64,000 nucleotides of DNA from Parablautia intestinalis (GCA_003612395.1 RAYQ01000003.1:124001-188000); one strand, 5' to 3'. Counted from the first letter of the stretch, positions 33,026-41,891 are shown. Notes: generated by a model from the letters alone, not told the origin. Made by a program: numbers and translations.

Positions 33026-33860
33026 AACAAAGCTTTCCCTCTTTCTTATCCTTACATGGCAGTTTCCCCTCAAAGTACATTTCTTTCCTGACGCCTTCAA
33101 TATCCGCACCGGATAAAATGCCGTAACGGATGCACTGACGCAGGGCTGCCTCCATGGTCTTAGAGCAGTGCATGTCTGTGCAAAGCAAATCCGCCTCCTT
33201 TTGCAGCCTGCTGTCCGGACAGTTTGCACCCTCCTGCTCGCATCCGCCAGCCTTCCTAAGAAGATTCAAATATTCCGAAATTTCTTCCATATGGCCTTCC
33301 ATCAGTTCCATAACCAGTTCCGGCGTCACCTTTTCCCCATCCCCATAATCAGATATCACTTTCAAAAAGCTCATCTGATGAGGGCCAAAATAATAAAGCC
33401 CTGCCTGATAAACCGCCGCTGCCTCCATATCGTAAAGGAAAAATCCGTCCTCCCCTTTATCCGGGGTATAAGGGACTGCTCCCGTCAGGATCTGTCCTTC
33501 CGCAAATCCATGGCGGTACAGGATATCCGGATAAAAAGCCCTTCCCGTAACCTGCTCTTTGATTTTATTGCACAAAAAAATCTGCCCCACCCTGTAGACT
33601 TTTTCTTCTGCCTGTATGCCGGCGCAGGTTCCTATATTCACCAGAAATTCCCCCGCTTGGGCTCTTTTGCAGGTATCTGCAATTGCCACCGCTGCGGCAA
33701 CTCCTCCTGTACCTGTCACCACCAGCCGAATGCCCGCTTCCTGATTGTCAAATATCTGAAACCGGGTAAAAGATACATCCTTTTTTAAATGAAAATGTGT
33801 GATAATGGCATGAGCCTCCGCGTATACCGCCGTTACGATATAAATCATATTACTAACCAT
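32997..33860 (-). CDS. Nucleoside phosphorylase/nucleosidase family protein linked to splB
   Basis: The first 200 of 287 residues have the PNP/UDP phosphorylase fold: MIYIVTAVYAEAHAIITHF, RLVVTGTGGVAAAVAI, LVNIGTCAGI, FFLYDMEAAAVYQAG (the M-E pair that binds ribose) and LKVISDYGDG (general acid aspartate). This matches MTA/SAH nucleosidases. A C-terminal tail of about 80 residues with several cysteines (CEQEGANCPDS, LLCTDMHCSK) is not usual for them. Two ATGs, 33860 and 33848, share one GGAAAGG. It directly precedes splB, overlapping its start. SPL forms 5'-deoxyadenosine only transiently, so a nucleosidase partner that removes SAM by-products is conceivable. Confidence 0.8.
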   Translation of the reverse strand: MVSNMIYIVTAVYAEAHAIITHFHLKKDVSFTRFQIFDNQEAGIRLVVTGTGGVAAAVAIADTCKRAQAGEFLVNIGTCAGIQAEEKVYRVGQIFLCNKIKEQVTGRAFYPDILYRHGFAEGQILTGAVPYTPDKGEDGFFLYDMEAAAVYQAGLYYFGPHQMSFLKVISDYGDGEKVTPELVMELMEGHMEEISEYLNLLRKAGGCEQEGANCPDSRLQKEADLLCTDMHCSKTMEAALRQCIRYGILSGADIEGVRKEMYFEGKLPCKDKKEGKLCFEEFKRRVL

Positions 33861-34031
33861 GCCTTTCCATATCCTGCAGGCTTAGGGTAACAGTTCATCC
33901 CTCCTCTGGCAGATGGACGAATCATACTTCTTTGCAAATGGCGCGGGCCAGGCTGTCAGGCCTTCGGTCATGTGCGCAAAGTTTCAGTTGACAAAGGAAA
34001 CTGTCAGGCTGATTTTTCACGTTTCTGCTTC

Positions 34032-34060
34032 ATTATATACTCTCAAAAAAAATTTTACAA
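34032..34060 (-). promoter_or_regulatory. Promoter of the nucleosidase-splB operon
   Basis: On the minus strand TTGTAA (plus 34055-34060) and TATAAT (plus 34032-34037) are 17 bp apart. About 165 nt of leader follow, rich in short dyads (for example CAGTT/AACTG near 33990-34004), with no recognised riboswitch. Confidence 0.6.
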
Positions 34061-34130
34061 GGCTTTCCAAAGGCCAAATTCTGCCCAAATCCGCCGGAGC
34101 GTAAAGTCCGGCCATGCCAAAATATATGAC

Positions 34131-34925
34131 TTATCCTAACGCCACATCCAAAATCATCATAATCAAAAACCCCGCCATAACACCTATGGTCCCAAGATTT
34201 GAATGTTCTCCCTGATTAGCTTCCGGTATCAGTTCCTCAACTACCACATAAATCATAGCGCCCGCCGCAAAGGCTAAAAACCATGGCATATAGGGTGTGA
34301 TTTGCGCGGCAATCAGGGTAATCCCAATACCGAATATCAATTCCACTGCCCCGGAAAGGCTCCCCAGCACAAAGGCCCTCCACCTGCTCATGCCTTCCTG
34401 ACGCAGAGGAAGAGAGATTGCCGCGCCTTCCGGAAAGTTTTGAATGCCTATACCGATAGCCAGGGCAAACGCCGCCGCGTAAAGAGCCTGATCCTCAGGA
34501 TGCTGTGCTGCCATCGCAAAGGCCAGGCCTACCGCCATCCCTTCCGGAATATTGTGAAGCGTCACCGCCAGCACCAGCAGTGTTGTCCTGTGAAAGGATG
34601 TTACGACGCCTTCCGGTTTCTTCTCACCCAGATGCAGATGAGGCATTAAAAAATCCAGCAAATATAAAAATATACCGCCTAATACGAAACCGCCTGCCGC
34701 AGGAATCCATGCTATTTTTCCCATACTTTCCGTTTCTTCTATCGCGGGAATCAGCAAAGACCACACGGAGGCTGCCATCATAACGCCTGCCGCAAAGCCC
34801 AAAAATGCTCTTTGAATACTTTTTCCCATTTCCTTTTTAAAAATGAATACCACACTGGCGCCAAGAGCGGTCATTAAAAAAGTAAAACCGGTTCCCATGG
34901 CAGCCCAACCAATTGCCTGATTCAT
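34131..34925 (-). CDS. ZIP family divalent metal transporter
   Basis: The 264-residue membrane protein has about eight hydrophobic segments. The ZIP metal-binding pairs are clear: LAVTLHNIPEGMAVGLAFA and GIGIQNFPEGAAISLPLR, with EELIPEAN near the C-terminus. It resembles ZupT-type transporters that import zinc, iron or manganese. The loop between segments 3 and 4 has a short histidine cluster (MPHLHLGEKK). The ATG at 34925 is preferred over 34943 because GAGG lies 6 nt before it. It is a single-gene unit followed by the nucleosidase operon promoter. Confidence 0.92.
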   Translation of the reverse strand: MNQAIGWAAMGTGFTFLMTALGASVVFIFKKEMGKSIQRAFLGFAAGVMMAASVWSLLIPAIEETESMGKIAWIPAAGGFVLGGIFLYLLDFLMPHLHLGEKKPEGVVTSFHRTTLLVLAVTLHNIPEGMAVGLAFAMAAQHPEDQALYAAAFALAIGIGIQNFPEGAAISLPLRQEGMSRWRAFVLGSLSGAVELIFGIGITLIAAQITPYMPWFLAFAAGAMIYVVVEELIPEANQGEHSNLGTIGVMAGFLIMMILDVALG

Positions 34926-35101
34926 ATTTTCCTCTTTCCGCATCCAAAAAAGCGGATGCTTACCTATATTTTATTAGTATACACATGTTTCTTCCTTGTG
35001 CATGTCAGCCAGACACTGTAATGCACCGCCAAAAGTATTCTTGCAGATTTAAGGCCGGCTTTGATTATCTTTTTGATTTCTGCAATATACTGCTCACTTA
35101 G

Positions 35102-35187
35102 TGACAGGGGCGATTTTCTCCCTGCCCGCTATGCGGGGCGCGTGTTGCTCCGGCAGCTATCTTCCCGACGCGCTCCTGCACATAAAA
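35102..35187. repeat. Structured dispersed element, copy A (next to tRNA-Leu)
   Basis: This roughly 86-bp element matches 37802-37888. Stem 1 is CAGGG (35105-35109) with CCCTG (35120-35124). Stem 2 is GGGGCGCGT (35135-35143) with ACGCGCTCC (35168-35176). Both copies end in TGCACATAAAA or TGTGCATAAAA. Confidence 0.6.
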
Positions 35188-35211
35188 AAGAAGCCTCAGA
35201 TCTAAGGCTTC
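35184..35211 (-). terminator. Terminator of tRNA-Leu
   Basis: On the minus strand GAAGCCT and AGGCTTC (plus 35205-35211 with 35190-35196) form a stem with an 8-nt loop followed by T6. It starts 7 bp after the tRNA 3' end. Confidence 0.9.
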
Positions 35212-35217
35212 TTACAG

Positions 35218-35301
35218 TGCAGGAAAAGAGACTTGAACTCTCATGGTATTGCTACCACACGGACCTGAACCGTGCGCGTCTGCCAATTCCGCCATTCCTG
35301 C
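35218..35301 (-). tRNA. tRNA-Leu (CAG anticodon)
   Basis: The minus strand folds as an 84-nt class II tRNA: acceptor GCAGGAA with TTCCTGC plus discriminator A, D loop AATTGGCAGACG, anticodon stem CACGG/CCGTG around TTCAGGT (anticodon CAG), a long variable arm, and T arm GAGAGTTCAAGTCTC. CCA is not encoded. Confidence 0.95.
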
Positions 35302-35312
35302 GAACAAATAAT

Positions 35313-35341
35313 ATTGTATCTTTTTTTATCGCCGCTGTCAA
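35313..35341 (-). promoter_or_regulatory. Promoter of tRNA-Leu
   Basis: On the minus strand TTGACA (plus 35336-35341) and TACAAT (plus 35313-35318) are 17 bp apart and end 11 bp before the mature tRNA, so the gene is transcribed alone. Confidence 0.85.
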
Positions 35342-35397
35342 CTGTTTTGTATAATTTTTTATAAAAGTCATCTTTTACCGTAGAACTGCCACTTTCC

Positions 35398-35461
35398 CCG
35401 GAGCGTATTTGAAAATTGCTTTCCGACAGATAGCGGGGATAAATATTCAAATACGCTCCGG
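35398..35461. repeat. Perfect 16-bp inverted repeat between GH3 and tRNA-Leu
   Basis: CCGGAGCGTATTTGAA (35398-35413) and TTCAAATACGCTCCGG (35446-35461) pair exactly around a 32-nt loop. There is no T tract. It starts 54 bp past the GH3 stop and may mark the 3' end of that message or be a small dispersed palindrome. Confidence 0.7.
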
Positions 35462-35514
35462 CGTCTTATCACCCTGAAGGGAATATCCTTTCTTTTAAGG
35501 CAGAGCTTTGGGGA

Positions 35515-37716
35515 TTATCTATGATATTTTGCATTCCTCTCATCATGGATTACGCCATTCCAATTCATGCCAAAGCCAAAATCGTAGACATTGCCGTGGC
35601 TGTCCTTATAGGGGCAATAATCCAGAGGTGTATCTTCTGCGTGGCGTTCCACCGTTTCCATGTCAGCTGGCAGCTGAACCGGTAACAGCCCTTCCGGCTG
35701 TGCCCTGCCGCTTATCAATGTAAGCACCGCCTTCTCCTCCACGCCAAAATCTACCAATATGGCATCTGCATAGGGCTCAAACTCCGCCAGCACGCAAGGG
35801 TTATGCATTCGCACCACCACAATGACAGGCTTAGCCGGCATAGCCCCGCGGGTATCCAATATCAAATCCAGATCCTTTTCATTTGCTGCACGGTTACTCT
35901 TACCAAAGTAGCTGCGGTTGGAAAAGTCTTCCCGAAAATCTCCGCCTGCTATACTCTCCTTTCTCGCTTCCATCGCCGTATACGGACGGTACTGAAGCAT
36001 GATAGGACGATATCCGGCCTCTTCGCTGTATCCATCGCTTAAAGGACTTTCAATAAAGCATACGGCAAAATCCGCCTCCTTCGGGGAATCCGCCCATTCA
36101 AAGAACTCCTCCACCTTATTCCTGTCCGCACCAGCCTGGCTCTGCTTCCCGTTTAGTCCGCGGAAAAAGTTCTTTCTCTCATCAATTGTACGTCCCGGGA
36201 TAAAGACTTTTTTGCGTCCGCTCACCGGCAGTACCCCGTTATTTTTAACCATAACCACAGACTTTAACTGTGCTGCAAATCCTGCCTCACAAAACTCTTT
36301 ACATCCCAGTATTCTGACGCTTTCTTCCGGATCAAGATAGGGATTTTCAAAAAGTCCGCATCGGAAACTGTTAAGGAGCAATCTGGCTGCGCTGCGCTCA
36401 AAACGCTCCCGCATAGCCTTTTCACCATATTTTTTACACCCAAGCCAGTATGCCTCTAATATTGGCTTTATTTCATTGTTACCACCAAACTGATCCACAC
36501 CGTTTTCTAAAATCCTCAGATGGCGTTCCGCTTCCGTCATATTTTCACAGCCATAGCATCGGCTTCCAAAGGAATCAATCTTATCATCCGGATCCTGGGT
36601 GATACCCCAATCGGTACAAACAACACCGTCATATCCATATTTTTCACGGAGCAGGTCATTTATAATGTACTTACTATAACTGTTTCCCACATTTTGCCCG
36701 GACGGGTCTACCCGCCAGCTGACCGTATAATAGGGCATAACAGCCGCTGCTTTCCCGGTAGGGCCATCCAGCTTAAAAGCACCTTCAAGGAAAGGCTTCA
36801 GATGCTGTTCCAAATTTCTGCCGGGATATACTGCAAATTTGCCAAAAGGATAATGGGCATCTCTCCCCCCTTCACAGGGTCCTCCCCCCGGCCAGTGCTT
36901 AACCATAGCGGAAACACTATCGCTGCCCCATCCTTCAGCGTCCGAAGATGCGCCGGGGTCTGTCTGCAGGCCGTCACAATAAGCCCGGGCCATATCCGTA
37001 ACCAGCTCCGGGCAGGCTCCATAGGTATCCTCCACCCGCATCCAGCGCGGCTCAGTACCTACGTCAATTTGAGGTCCCAAAGCTGTTGCTATTCCAAGGG
37101 CACGATACTCCTGCGCCACTACGCGCCCAAACTCCCTGCATAAATCCGGGTCAAAAGTAGCCGCCATAGCCATACCATCAGGCCACTTGCTGGTATCTGC
37201 CGCTTCACTCTTAAATTCCGCTGCTGCTTTCGATGCTCCGTGCCGGGGATCGCTGCTGATATTTACGGGTAAAGCATGGGGAAGCGCCTCGCAAAAAGCC
37301 TGCATTTCATTGTTCCAGCGGGCAGCAATCTCCCCATTTTGTATGTACATGGCTAACACATACCGCACATGATCTTCTGAGAGGAATTTTTTTTGGGCAT
37401 CTGTCATTTCCCATGGTTCTGCACCGCTTTCCTCAAAGCTCTTCCCACGGTAGGCAGCCGCAAAAGGGCTCCCCTGAAGGCTGGGAACCATCTGATGAGC
37501 GCTGTACATCATAAGTCCTGCAATCTCCTCCACACTGAGGCGGGAAGCCAAATCCCGGGCCCGTTCCTTAGCAGGCAGCCGCCAGTCCTCATACGGCAGT
37601 AAACTGCCTGTACGCTCCATATCCTTAAAGTAAAGCCCATCCACTTTCAAAACAGGAATATCCGTCACTCCCAGCACAGGCCCTGACGGATTTTTAATAA
37701 ATCTTGGTGTTCCCAT
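35515..37716 (-). CDS. Intracellular family 3 glycoside hydrolase
   Basis: The 733-residue protein has the GH3 N-terminal barrel (ALPVNISSDPRHGASK, MVKHWPGGGPCEGGRDAHYP, and the nucleophile aspartate in YDGVVCTDWGITQDP) and the C-terminal alpha/beta sandwich (LKSVVMVKNNGVLPVSGRKK, AILVDFGVEEKAVLTLISGR). There is no signal peptide, so it works on imported glycosides; family members are beta-glucosidases, beta-xylosidases or N-acetyl-glucosaminidases. The KHWPGGG and DPRHG forms are closer to glucosidase-type than NagZ-type. AAAGGAG lies 9 nt before the ATG. It is a lone gene with no transporter beside it. Confidence 0.9.
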   Translation of the reverse strand: MGTPRFIKNPSGPVLGVTDIPVLKVDGLYFKDMERTGSLLPYEDWRLPAKERARDLASRLSVEEIAGLMMYSAHQMVPSLQGSPFAAAYRGKSFEESGAEPWEMTDAQKKFLSEDHVRYVLAMYIQNGEIAARWNNEMQAFCEALPHALPVNISSDPRHGASKAAAEFKSEAADTSKWPDGMAMAATFDPDLCREFGRVVAQEYRALGIATALGPQIDVGTEPRWMRVEDTYGACPELVTDMARAYCDGLQTDPGASSDAEGWGSDSVSAMVKHWPGGGPCEGGRDAHYPFGKFAVYPGRNLEQHLKPFLEGAFKLDGPTGKAAAVMPYYTVSWRVDPSGQNVGNSYSKYIINDLLREKYGYDGVVCTDWGITQDPDDKIDSFGSRCYGCENMTEAERHLRILENGVDQFGGNNEIKPILEAYWLGCKKYGEKAMRERFERSAARLLLNSFRCGLFENPYLDPEESVRILGCKEFCEAGFAAQLKSVVMVKNNGVLPVSGRKKVFIPGRTIDERKNFFRGLNGKQSQAGADRNKVEEFFEWADSPKEADFAVCFIESPLSDGYSEEAGYRPIMLQYRPYTAMEARKESIAGGDFREDFSNRSYFGKSNRAANEKDLDLILDTRGAMPAKPVIVVVRMHNPCVLAEFEPYADAILVDFGVEEKAVLTLISGRAQPEGLLPVQLPADMETVERHAEDTPLDYCPYKDSHGNVYDFGFGMNWNGVIHDERNAKYHR

Positions 37717-37801
37717 ATTTCACCACTCCTTTCTGATACCTATTTCACCGGCCGGCTTATTATACATATGCCGGTATGCTTCAAAAACGGATCGTTTCAA
37801 T

Positions 37802-37888
37802 TGACAGGGAATGTTTTCTCCCTGCTTTCCGCGCGGCCCGTGCGCTGCTTTAGCAACATATTTCCCCTGCGCGGGCCTGTGCATAAAA
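37802..37888. repeat. Structured dispersed element, copy B (leader of the GH3 gene)
   Basis: This element matches copy A at 35102-35187. Stem 1 is CAGGGA (37805-37810) with TCCCTG (37819-37824). Stem 2 is GGCCCGTGCG (37835-37844) with TGCGCGGGCC (37868-37877). It sits in the 301-bp gap (37717-38017) upstream of GH3; the rest of that gap holds no gene I can support. Confidence 0.6.
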
Positions 37889-38017
37889 GGCCCTGCAAAT
37901 GATGTCCCCATCATTTCCAAGGCCTTATTCTCCAAAGCTTGTTTGAAATGCTCATAATGCATCTGACAGTTGCACGTCTTCAAACTCTCTTGGGCAATTC
38001 GTTAATTGCTCAATTTA

Positions 38018-39697
38018 TTATATATTAAATTTACCTACAAGGCTTTCCAGAGCGCCCGCCTGGTTGTTCATTTCCTGACTTGCCGCCGCACATTCCTGGG
38101 AAGTAGCAGCATTGGTCTGTACCACATCATTGATATTATCTACACCGGAATTAATCTGTGCAAAGGAATCTTCCTGTGCTTCCAGTGCATTAGCCACTTT
38201 CGTAACTTCTTCTGTGATAGTCTTGGAACCGCTCACAACATTTTCAAGCTGTTTTGCAGTTTCTTCGGCAATCACTACACCCTTCTTAACCGCACGCATA
38301 GATGACTCAATGAGTACCGTTGATTCCTTCGCTGCTTCGGAACTCTGGGATGCTAACGTGGAAACCTGATCGGCTACCACTGCAAAGCCTCTTCCTGCCT
38401 CCCCTGCACGTGCCGCTTCAATAGAAGCATTCAGTGCAAGCAGATTTGTCTGGGATGCAATATCGTTAATAGTAGCAATAATCTTTCCGATTTCCTGAGA
38501 AGCGTTGCTGATTTCCTTCATAGACAGCACCATCTCCTGCATCTTTGCATTGCCCTGGAAAATTTCTTCTCCGACATTTTCTACCTTTCTGCTGATTTCC
38601 TTAGCAGACTCTGCATTCTGGGATACCTGTCCGGATACGCTTTCGATTGTTGCTGCCAGCTCCTGGGCAATACCTGCCTGCTCTGTTGCTGCCTGTGCCA
38701 GATCCGTGGAGCTGTCAGAAACATTGTCCGAACCGCTCTTAACCTGCTCCGCAACTTCCTGGATGCCTCTGATGGTCTCCGCCATTTTTTCTTCAAACAT
38801 CATAAAGGATTTGTGTATTCCCTCAAAGTCACCCTTCCACTCCACTTCAGGATGAACCACAAAATTTCCTCTTGAAAACTCGCTCATGGTTCTTGATATA
38901 TCATCTACATATGTACTTAAAGTCTTAATCGAGTCTCTCAGACTGTTCGCAAGACTTCCGATTTCATCCTCAGAGTGATACATCAAATCATTATGAAGAT
39001 CTCCCTGTGCAAGTCCTTTGGCCACGGATTCGATTTCCACCAGCGGTATTGTAACTGCAGCAATAATTTTTCTTCCAATATAAAGAGAAAGTATCGTTGC
39101 CAGAATAATGAAGGCGATAATAACAATCACTCCGATAAAGAAGGAATTCCGGCTGCTTGCAATCGCGTCCTCTGTTATCTCCACCGTAAGACTGTCAATC
39201 TCCTGGGCTGTGGCAATTAACTCATTAAGTACAGGTACACAGTCCTCTAAAATCATCCGGGTAGCTTCTTCCCTGTTTCCTGCTTCAAGCTCTTCTATGA
39301 TATCATAACCTACCGCAATCCACTCTTCCAAAGAATTGGAGAAACTCTCGGCAAGGCTTTCCTCAATCAGACCGGTTGCCTTTAAAGCTGCAATCTCATC
39401 TCTTGCTTTCTCCACCCGCTCTTCTATCTCTGCCTTGAACTGCCCGTAAGTGCTGGTATCGGTGTTCAGTGCCATTTCCCGAATATTTCTGGCAGCCACA
39501 TTAATATGAACACGGCTCATCTGTGCAGCCTTCTCCACTACCTGGGCGCCATTCGTATAATTCGTAAAATTTCCATACAACGTTCTTAGTGAAATAATAC
39601 TGAAAAGGCCGGACAGCACCATCAGTACAATCACAATTATGTAGCCAAAATTTAGCTTTTGCTGCATTTTCATTTTTTCCATTTTCTTTACTAACAT
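38018..39697 (-). CDS. Methyl-accepting chemotaxis protein
   Basis: The 559-residue protein has two membrane segments ([20 protein letters not shown] and [20 protein letters not shown]) enclosing a four-helix outer sensor domain of about 145 residues. A HAMP domain ([19 protein letters not shown]) and a signalling coiled coil follow. The highly conserved hairpin reads [20 protein letters not shown] then [14 protein letters not shown] start at ATG 39697; the TTG two codons earlier is less likely, since AGAGGG spaces better to the ATG. The ligand is unknown; the four-helix type often senses small molecules or host signals. The gene is monocistronic with a sigma-A promoter rather than a sigma-D one. 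Confidence 0.95.
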   Translation of the reverse strand: MLVKKMEKMKMQQKLNFGYIIVIVLMVLSGLFSIISLRTLYGNFTNYTNGAQVVEKAAQMSRVHINVAARNIREMALNTDTSTYGQFKAEIEERVEKARDEIAALKATGLIEESLAESFSNSLEEWIAVGYDIIEELEAGNREEATRMILEDCVPVLNELIATAQEIDSLTVEITEDAIASSRNSFFIGVIVIIAFIILATILSLYIGRKIIAAVTIPLVEIESVAKGLAQGDLHNDLMYHSEDEIGSLANSLRDSIKTLSTYVDDISRTMSEFSRGNFVVHPEVEWKGDFEGIHKSFMMFEEKMAETIRGIQEVAEQVKSGSDNVSDSSTDLAQAATEQAGIAQELAATIESVSGQVSQNAESAKEISRKVENVGEEIFQGNAKMQEMVLSMKEISNASQEIGKIIATINDIASQTNLLALNASIEAARAGEAGRGFAVVADQVSTLASQSSEAAKESTVLIESSMRAVKKGVVIAEETAKQLENVVSGSKTITEEVTKVANALEAQEDSFAQINSGVDNINDVVQTNAATSQECAAASQEMNNQAGALESLVGKFNI

Positions 39698-39757
39698 TTC
39701 CAATACCCTCTCTTACATATGCATTTTTTATCCATGTAGTACACAGTTACAATTACA

Positions 39758-39786
39758 ATTTTATTTCTTTTCCCTTTGTCCGTCAA
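39758..39786 (-). promoter_or_regulatory. Promoter of the chemoreceptor gene
   Basis: On the minus strand TTGACG (plus 39781-39786) and TAAAAT (plus 39758-39763) are 17 bp apart, giving a leader of about 55 nt. No TAAA-N15-GCCGATAA flagellar sigma motif is seen. Confidence 0.6.
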
Positions 39787-39898
39787 TCCCTTTTTCAAAT
39801 TTTATATTATTTGCCAAAATAGTTTCTCTGTTTTTTGTAAAAAATGCGGAGCAATTTCCCGGGGATAGGCATATATTGTAAAGACCCGGCAGTACGGT

Positions 39899-40807
39899 TT
39901 ACAGCACGCTTTCCCGGAATTTTTTTATTTCCTCGAGGTATTTCTGACCAAGAGGGCTTAAGGCAGCGCCTTTTCTTTTTAAATAGCCAATGGTCATAAT
40001 TTCCTCTGATTTCAGCTTAACGGCGCAAAAATCCGAACCGTTCAGATTCTCGCATATGATACCGGAGCACAGAGTATAAGCATTAAGTCCCACCATCAGA
40101 TTTAGCAGAGTTGCCCTGTCATTTGCCTTAATAAGCCTTTTGTAAGCGTAGGTGCTCAGCACCTCCTCCGCAAAATAAAAGGAATTGTTCTCCCCCTGCT
40201 CAAAAGAAAGGCAGGGATATTCATCTAATTCCTCCAGCCCGATTTCCTCCTGACGGGCAAGCGGATGCTCTTTCCACATATACACATAGATCCCGCACTT
40301 TAAGAGCTCGTGAAATTCCAGTTCTGACTCCTGAAACAGCTTGGTCAGTACTGTCCGGTTAAAGTCATTGATATAAAGAATTCCTATTTCACTTTTGAAA
40401 TTCTTCACATTTTCTATCACTTCATATGTTTTGGTCTCATGAACGGCAAACTCATACTCATCCATGCCAAACTGCTTTACCAGTTCCACGAAGGCTTTCA
40501 CGGCAAATGTATAATGCTGCATGGACACGCTGAATCGTTTCTTGCTGTTTTTCTTTTCAATATACCGGTCTTCAATCAGACGGTACTGCTCCGCCACCTG
40601 TCTTGCATAGCCTAAGAATTCCTCTCCCTCAGGCGTCACCTTCACCCCTCTGTTGCTTCTGTTAAACAGAGTAATTCCAATCTCTTCCTCCAGATCTTTT
40701 ACCGCCTGTGAAAGACTGGGCTGGGCAATAAAAAGCATTCTGGCTGCCTCGTTCATAGAATTCGAGTCTGCAATTGCAATTACATACTTTAACTGTGTCA
40801 GCGTCAT
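39899..40807 (-). CDS. LysR-type transcriptional regulator next to metQ
   Basis: The 302-residue protein begins with the LysR winged helix, MTLTQLKYVIAIADSNSMNE, then FIAQPSLSQAVKDLEEEIGI and LFNRSNRGVKVTPEGEEFL. The effector domain follows (about 90-300), with cysteines in LLKCGIYVYMWKEHPLA and the end SPLGQKYLEEIKKFRE. It lies 122 bp downstream of metQ on the same strand, so it may control methionine or sulfur uptake, as several LysR proteins of Firmicutes do. The leader carries the hairpin repeat shared with rarA plus a larger stem. No operator was identified with certainty. Confidence 0.9.
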   Translation of the reverse strand: MTLTQLKYVIAIADSNSMNEAARMLFIAQPSLSQAVKDLEEEIGITLFNRSNRGVKVTPEGEEFLGYARQVAEQYRLIEDRYIEKKNSKKRFSVSMQHYTFAVKAFVELVKQFGMDEYEFAVHETKTYEVIENVKNFKSEIGILYINDFNRTVLTKLFQESELEFHELLKCGIYVYMWKEHPLARQEEIGLEELDEYPCLSFEQGENNSFYFAEEVLSTYAYKRLIKANDRATLLNLMVGLNAYTLCSGIICENLNGSDFCAVKLKSEEIMTIGYLKRKGAALSPLGQKYLEEIKKFRESVL

Positions 40808-40820
40808 TTCTATATCCCTT

Positions 40821-40842
40821 CATACAACAGGCAAAGCCTGTT
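40821..40842 (-). repeat. Leader hairpin repeat, copy B (before the LysR gene)
   Basis: These 22 bp are identical to 30672-30693. Just upstream in the RNA a second stem forms from ATACG-CTG-AACCCTG arms (plus 40843-40860 with 40872-40889). No T tract follows, so this is a structured leader after metQ rather than a plain terminator. Confidence 0.7.
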
Positions 40843-40929
40843 ATACGACTGAAAACCCTGAGGTTTAACCCCAGGGTTGCCAGCCGTATAAAAAATTTTT
40901 TGATTGCTTTAAAAAGTTTAAAACCCTGT

Positions 40930-41745
40930 TTATGCAAAAGGAATTACCGCTCCGTCATAGTTTTCCGTTATGTAGCTTTTAATGGCATCGGATTTCAGCA
41001 CTTCCACCAGGGCTTTAATCTTATCTGCGCCTTCGCTGCCTTCTTTTACCGCAATGACGTTCACATATGTTTTAGCAGCCTCTGAATCTGAGCTCTCGTA
41101 AGCTAAGGCATCCTTTGCCACGGAATAACCTGCTTCCAGGGCATAGTTACCATTTAATACCACAAAAGCAACCTCATCCACCACTCTGGGAACCTGAGCC
41201 GCCTCCAGCTCAACGATTTCAAGATTATATGTATTTTCCACAATATCATTTACGGTTGCTTCAAGTCCGGCTCCGTCCTTTAAGGTGATCAGTCCGTTAT
41301 CCTGCAAAAGAAGTAATGCTCTTGCCTCATTGGTTGTATCATTGGGAACTGCAATGCTGTCGCCCTCAGCCACATCCCCAAGACTGCTCTTCGTGCCCGG
41401 ATAAATACCAAAAGGTTCATAGTGAATGCCTCCGGCATTTACGAGATGTGTTCCTTTTTCTGCGTTGAAGCTGTCAAGATACGGGATATGCTGGAAATAA
41501 TTAGCGTCAAAGTCGCCGCTTTCCACCACTTCATTAGGCTGTACATAATCGTCAAAAATTGTTACTTCCAGCTGATAGCCTTTTTCCTCCAAAGCTGGCT
41601 TTGCCTGTTCCAGGATTTCCGCATGAGGGGTTGCGGATGCCGCTACTTTAATCACTTTATCATCTGCGCCGCCTTTTCCTGCGCAGCCTCCAAGTACGCC
41701 CGCCACAGCCGCACCTGTCAGCAATACTGCTAAAAACTTTTTCAT
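40930..41745 (-). CDS. metQ: MetQ/NlpA-family methionine-binding lipoprotein
   Basis: The 271-residue precursor begins MKKFLAVLLTGAAVAGVLGG with a cysteine next, so it is a lipoprotein. The mature domain has the NlpA pattern: KVAASATPHAEILEQAKPAL, FDDYVQPNEVVESGDFDANY, FQHIPYLDSFN, IYPGTKSSLGDVAEGDSIAV and PNDTTNEARALLLLQDNGLI. These proteins deliver D- or L-methionine to MetNI. No metN or metI is present here, so it is an orphan that must use permease and ATPase genes elsewhere. GGAAGGA lies before the ATG. I see no S-box or T-box in its 140-nt leader. Confidence 0.93.
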   Translation of the reverse strand: MKKFLAVLLTGAAVAGVLGGCAGKGGADDKVIKVAASATPHAEILEQAKPALEEKGYQLEVTIFDDYVQPNEVVESGDFDANYFQHIPYLDSFNAEKGTHLVNAGGIHYEPFGIYPGTKSSLGDVAEGDSIAVPNDTTNEARALLLLQDNGLITLKDGAGLEATVNDIVENTYNLEIVELEAAQVPRVVDEVAFVVLNGNYALEAGYSVAKDALAYESSDSEAAKTYVNVIAVKEGSEGADKIKALVEVLKSDAIKSYITENYDGAVIPFA

Positions 41746-41891
41746 AATATTAATCCTTCCTTCCTGTGTTCTTACTGATGATCCAAAGCCTGCAAACTGA
41801 CCGGCGCACGGTTCCTACTTTGGTAACCGGTACCGCCTCCCGCACACTCTGCCGCCCCGCAATCATCTGTTTTGTCTTTATCACAGGAAGA

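Noticed and set aside
32997-33229. N-terminal extension of the spore photoproduct lyase frame to 33229
   Set aside because: It would overlap the nucleosidase gene by more than 230 bp in another frame, and the extra residues resemble no SPL protein.
33913-34104. 63-codon open frame on the plus strand in the gap between nucleosidase and ZIP genes
   Set aside because: It spans short dyads and the antisense of the nucleosidase promoter; no ribosome site and no family. It may be part of a dispersed intergenic repeat.
36520-37143. 207-codon open frame on the plus strand
   Set aside because: It lies wholly antisense to the GH3 gene, which has full family motifs; the peptide has no recognisable domain and no good ribosome site.
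37720-37983. 87-codon minus-strand frame upstream of GH3
   Set aside because: It covers the structured element at 37802-37888 and the GH3 leader with its ribosome site, and its start lacks a clear ribosome binding site. The similarity with copy A is reported as an element rather than a gene.
41750-41866. 38-codon basic frame (MIAGRQSVREAVPV...) just upstream of metQ
   Set aside because: Its stop is placed next to the metQ ribosome site, which is suggestive of a leader peptide, but it lacks its own ribosome site and family, so I do not call it a gene.
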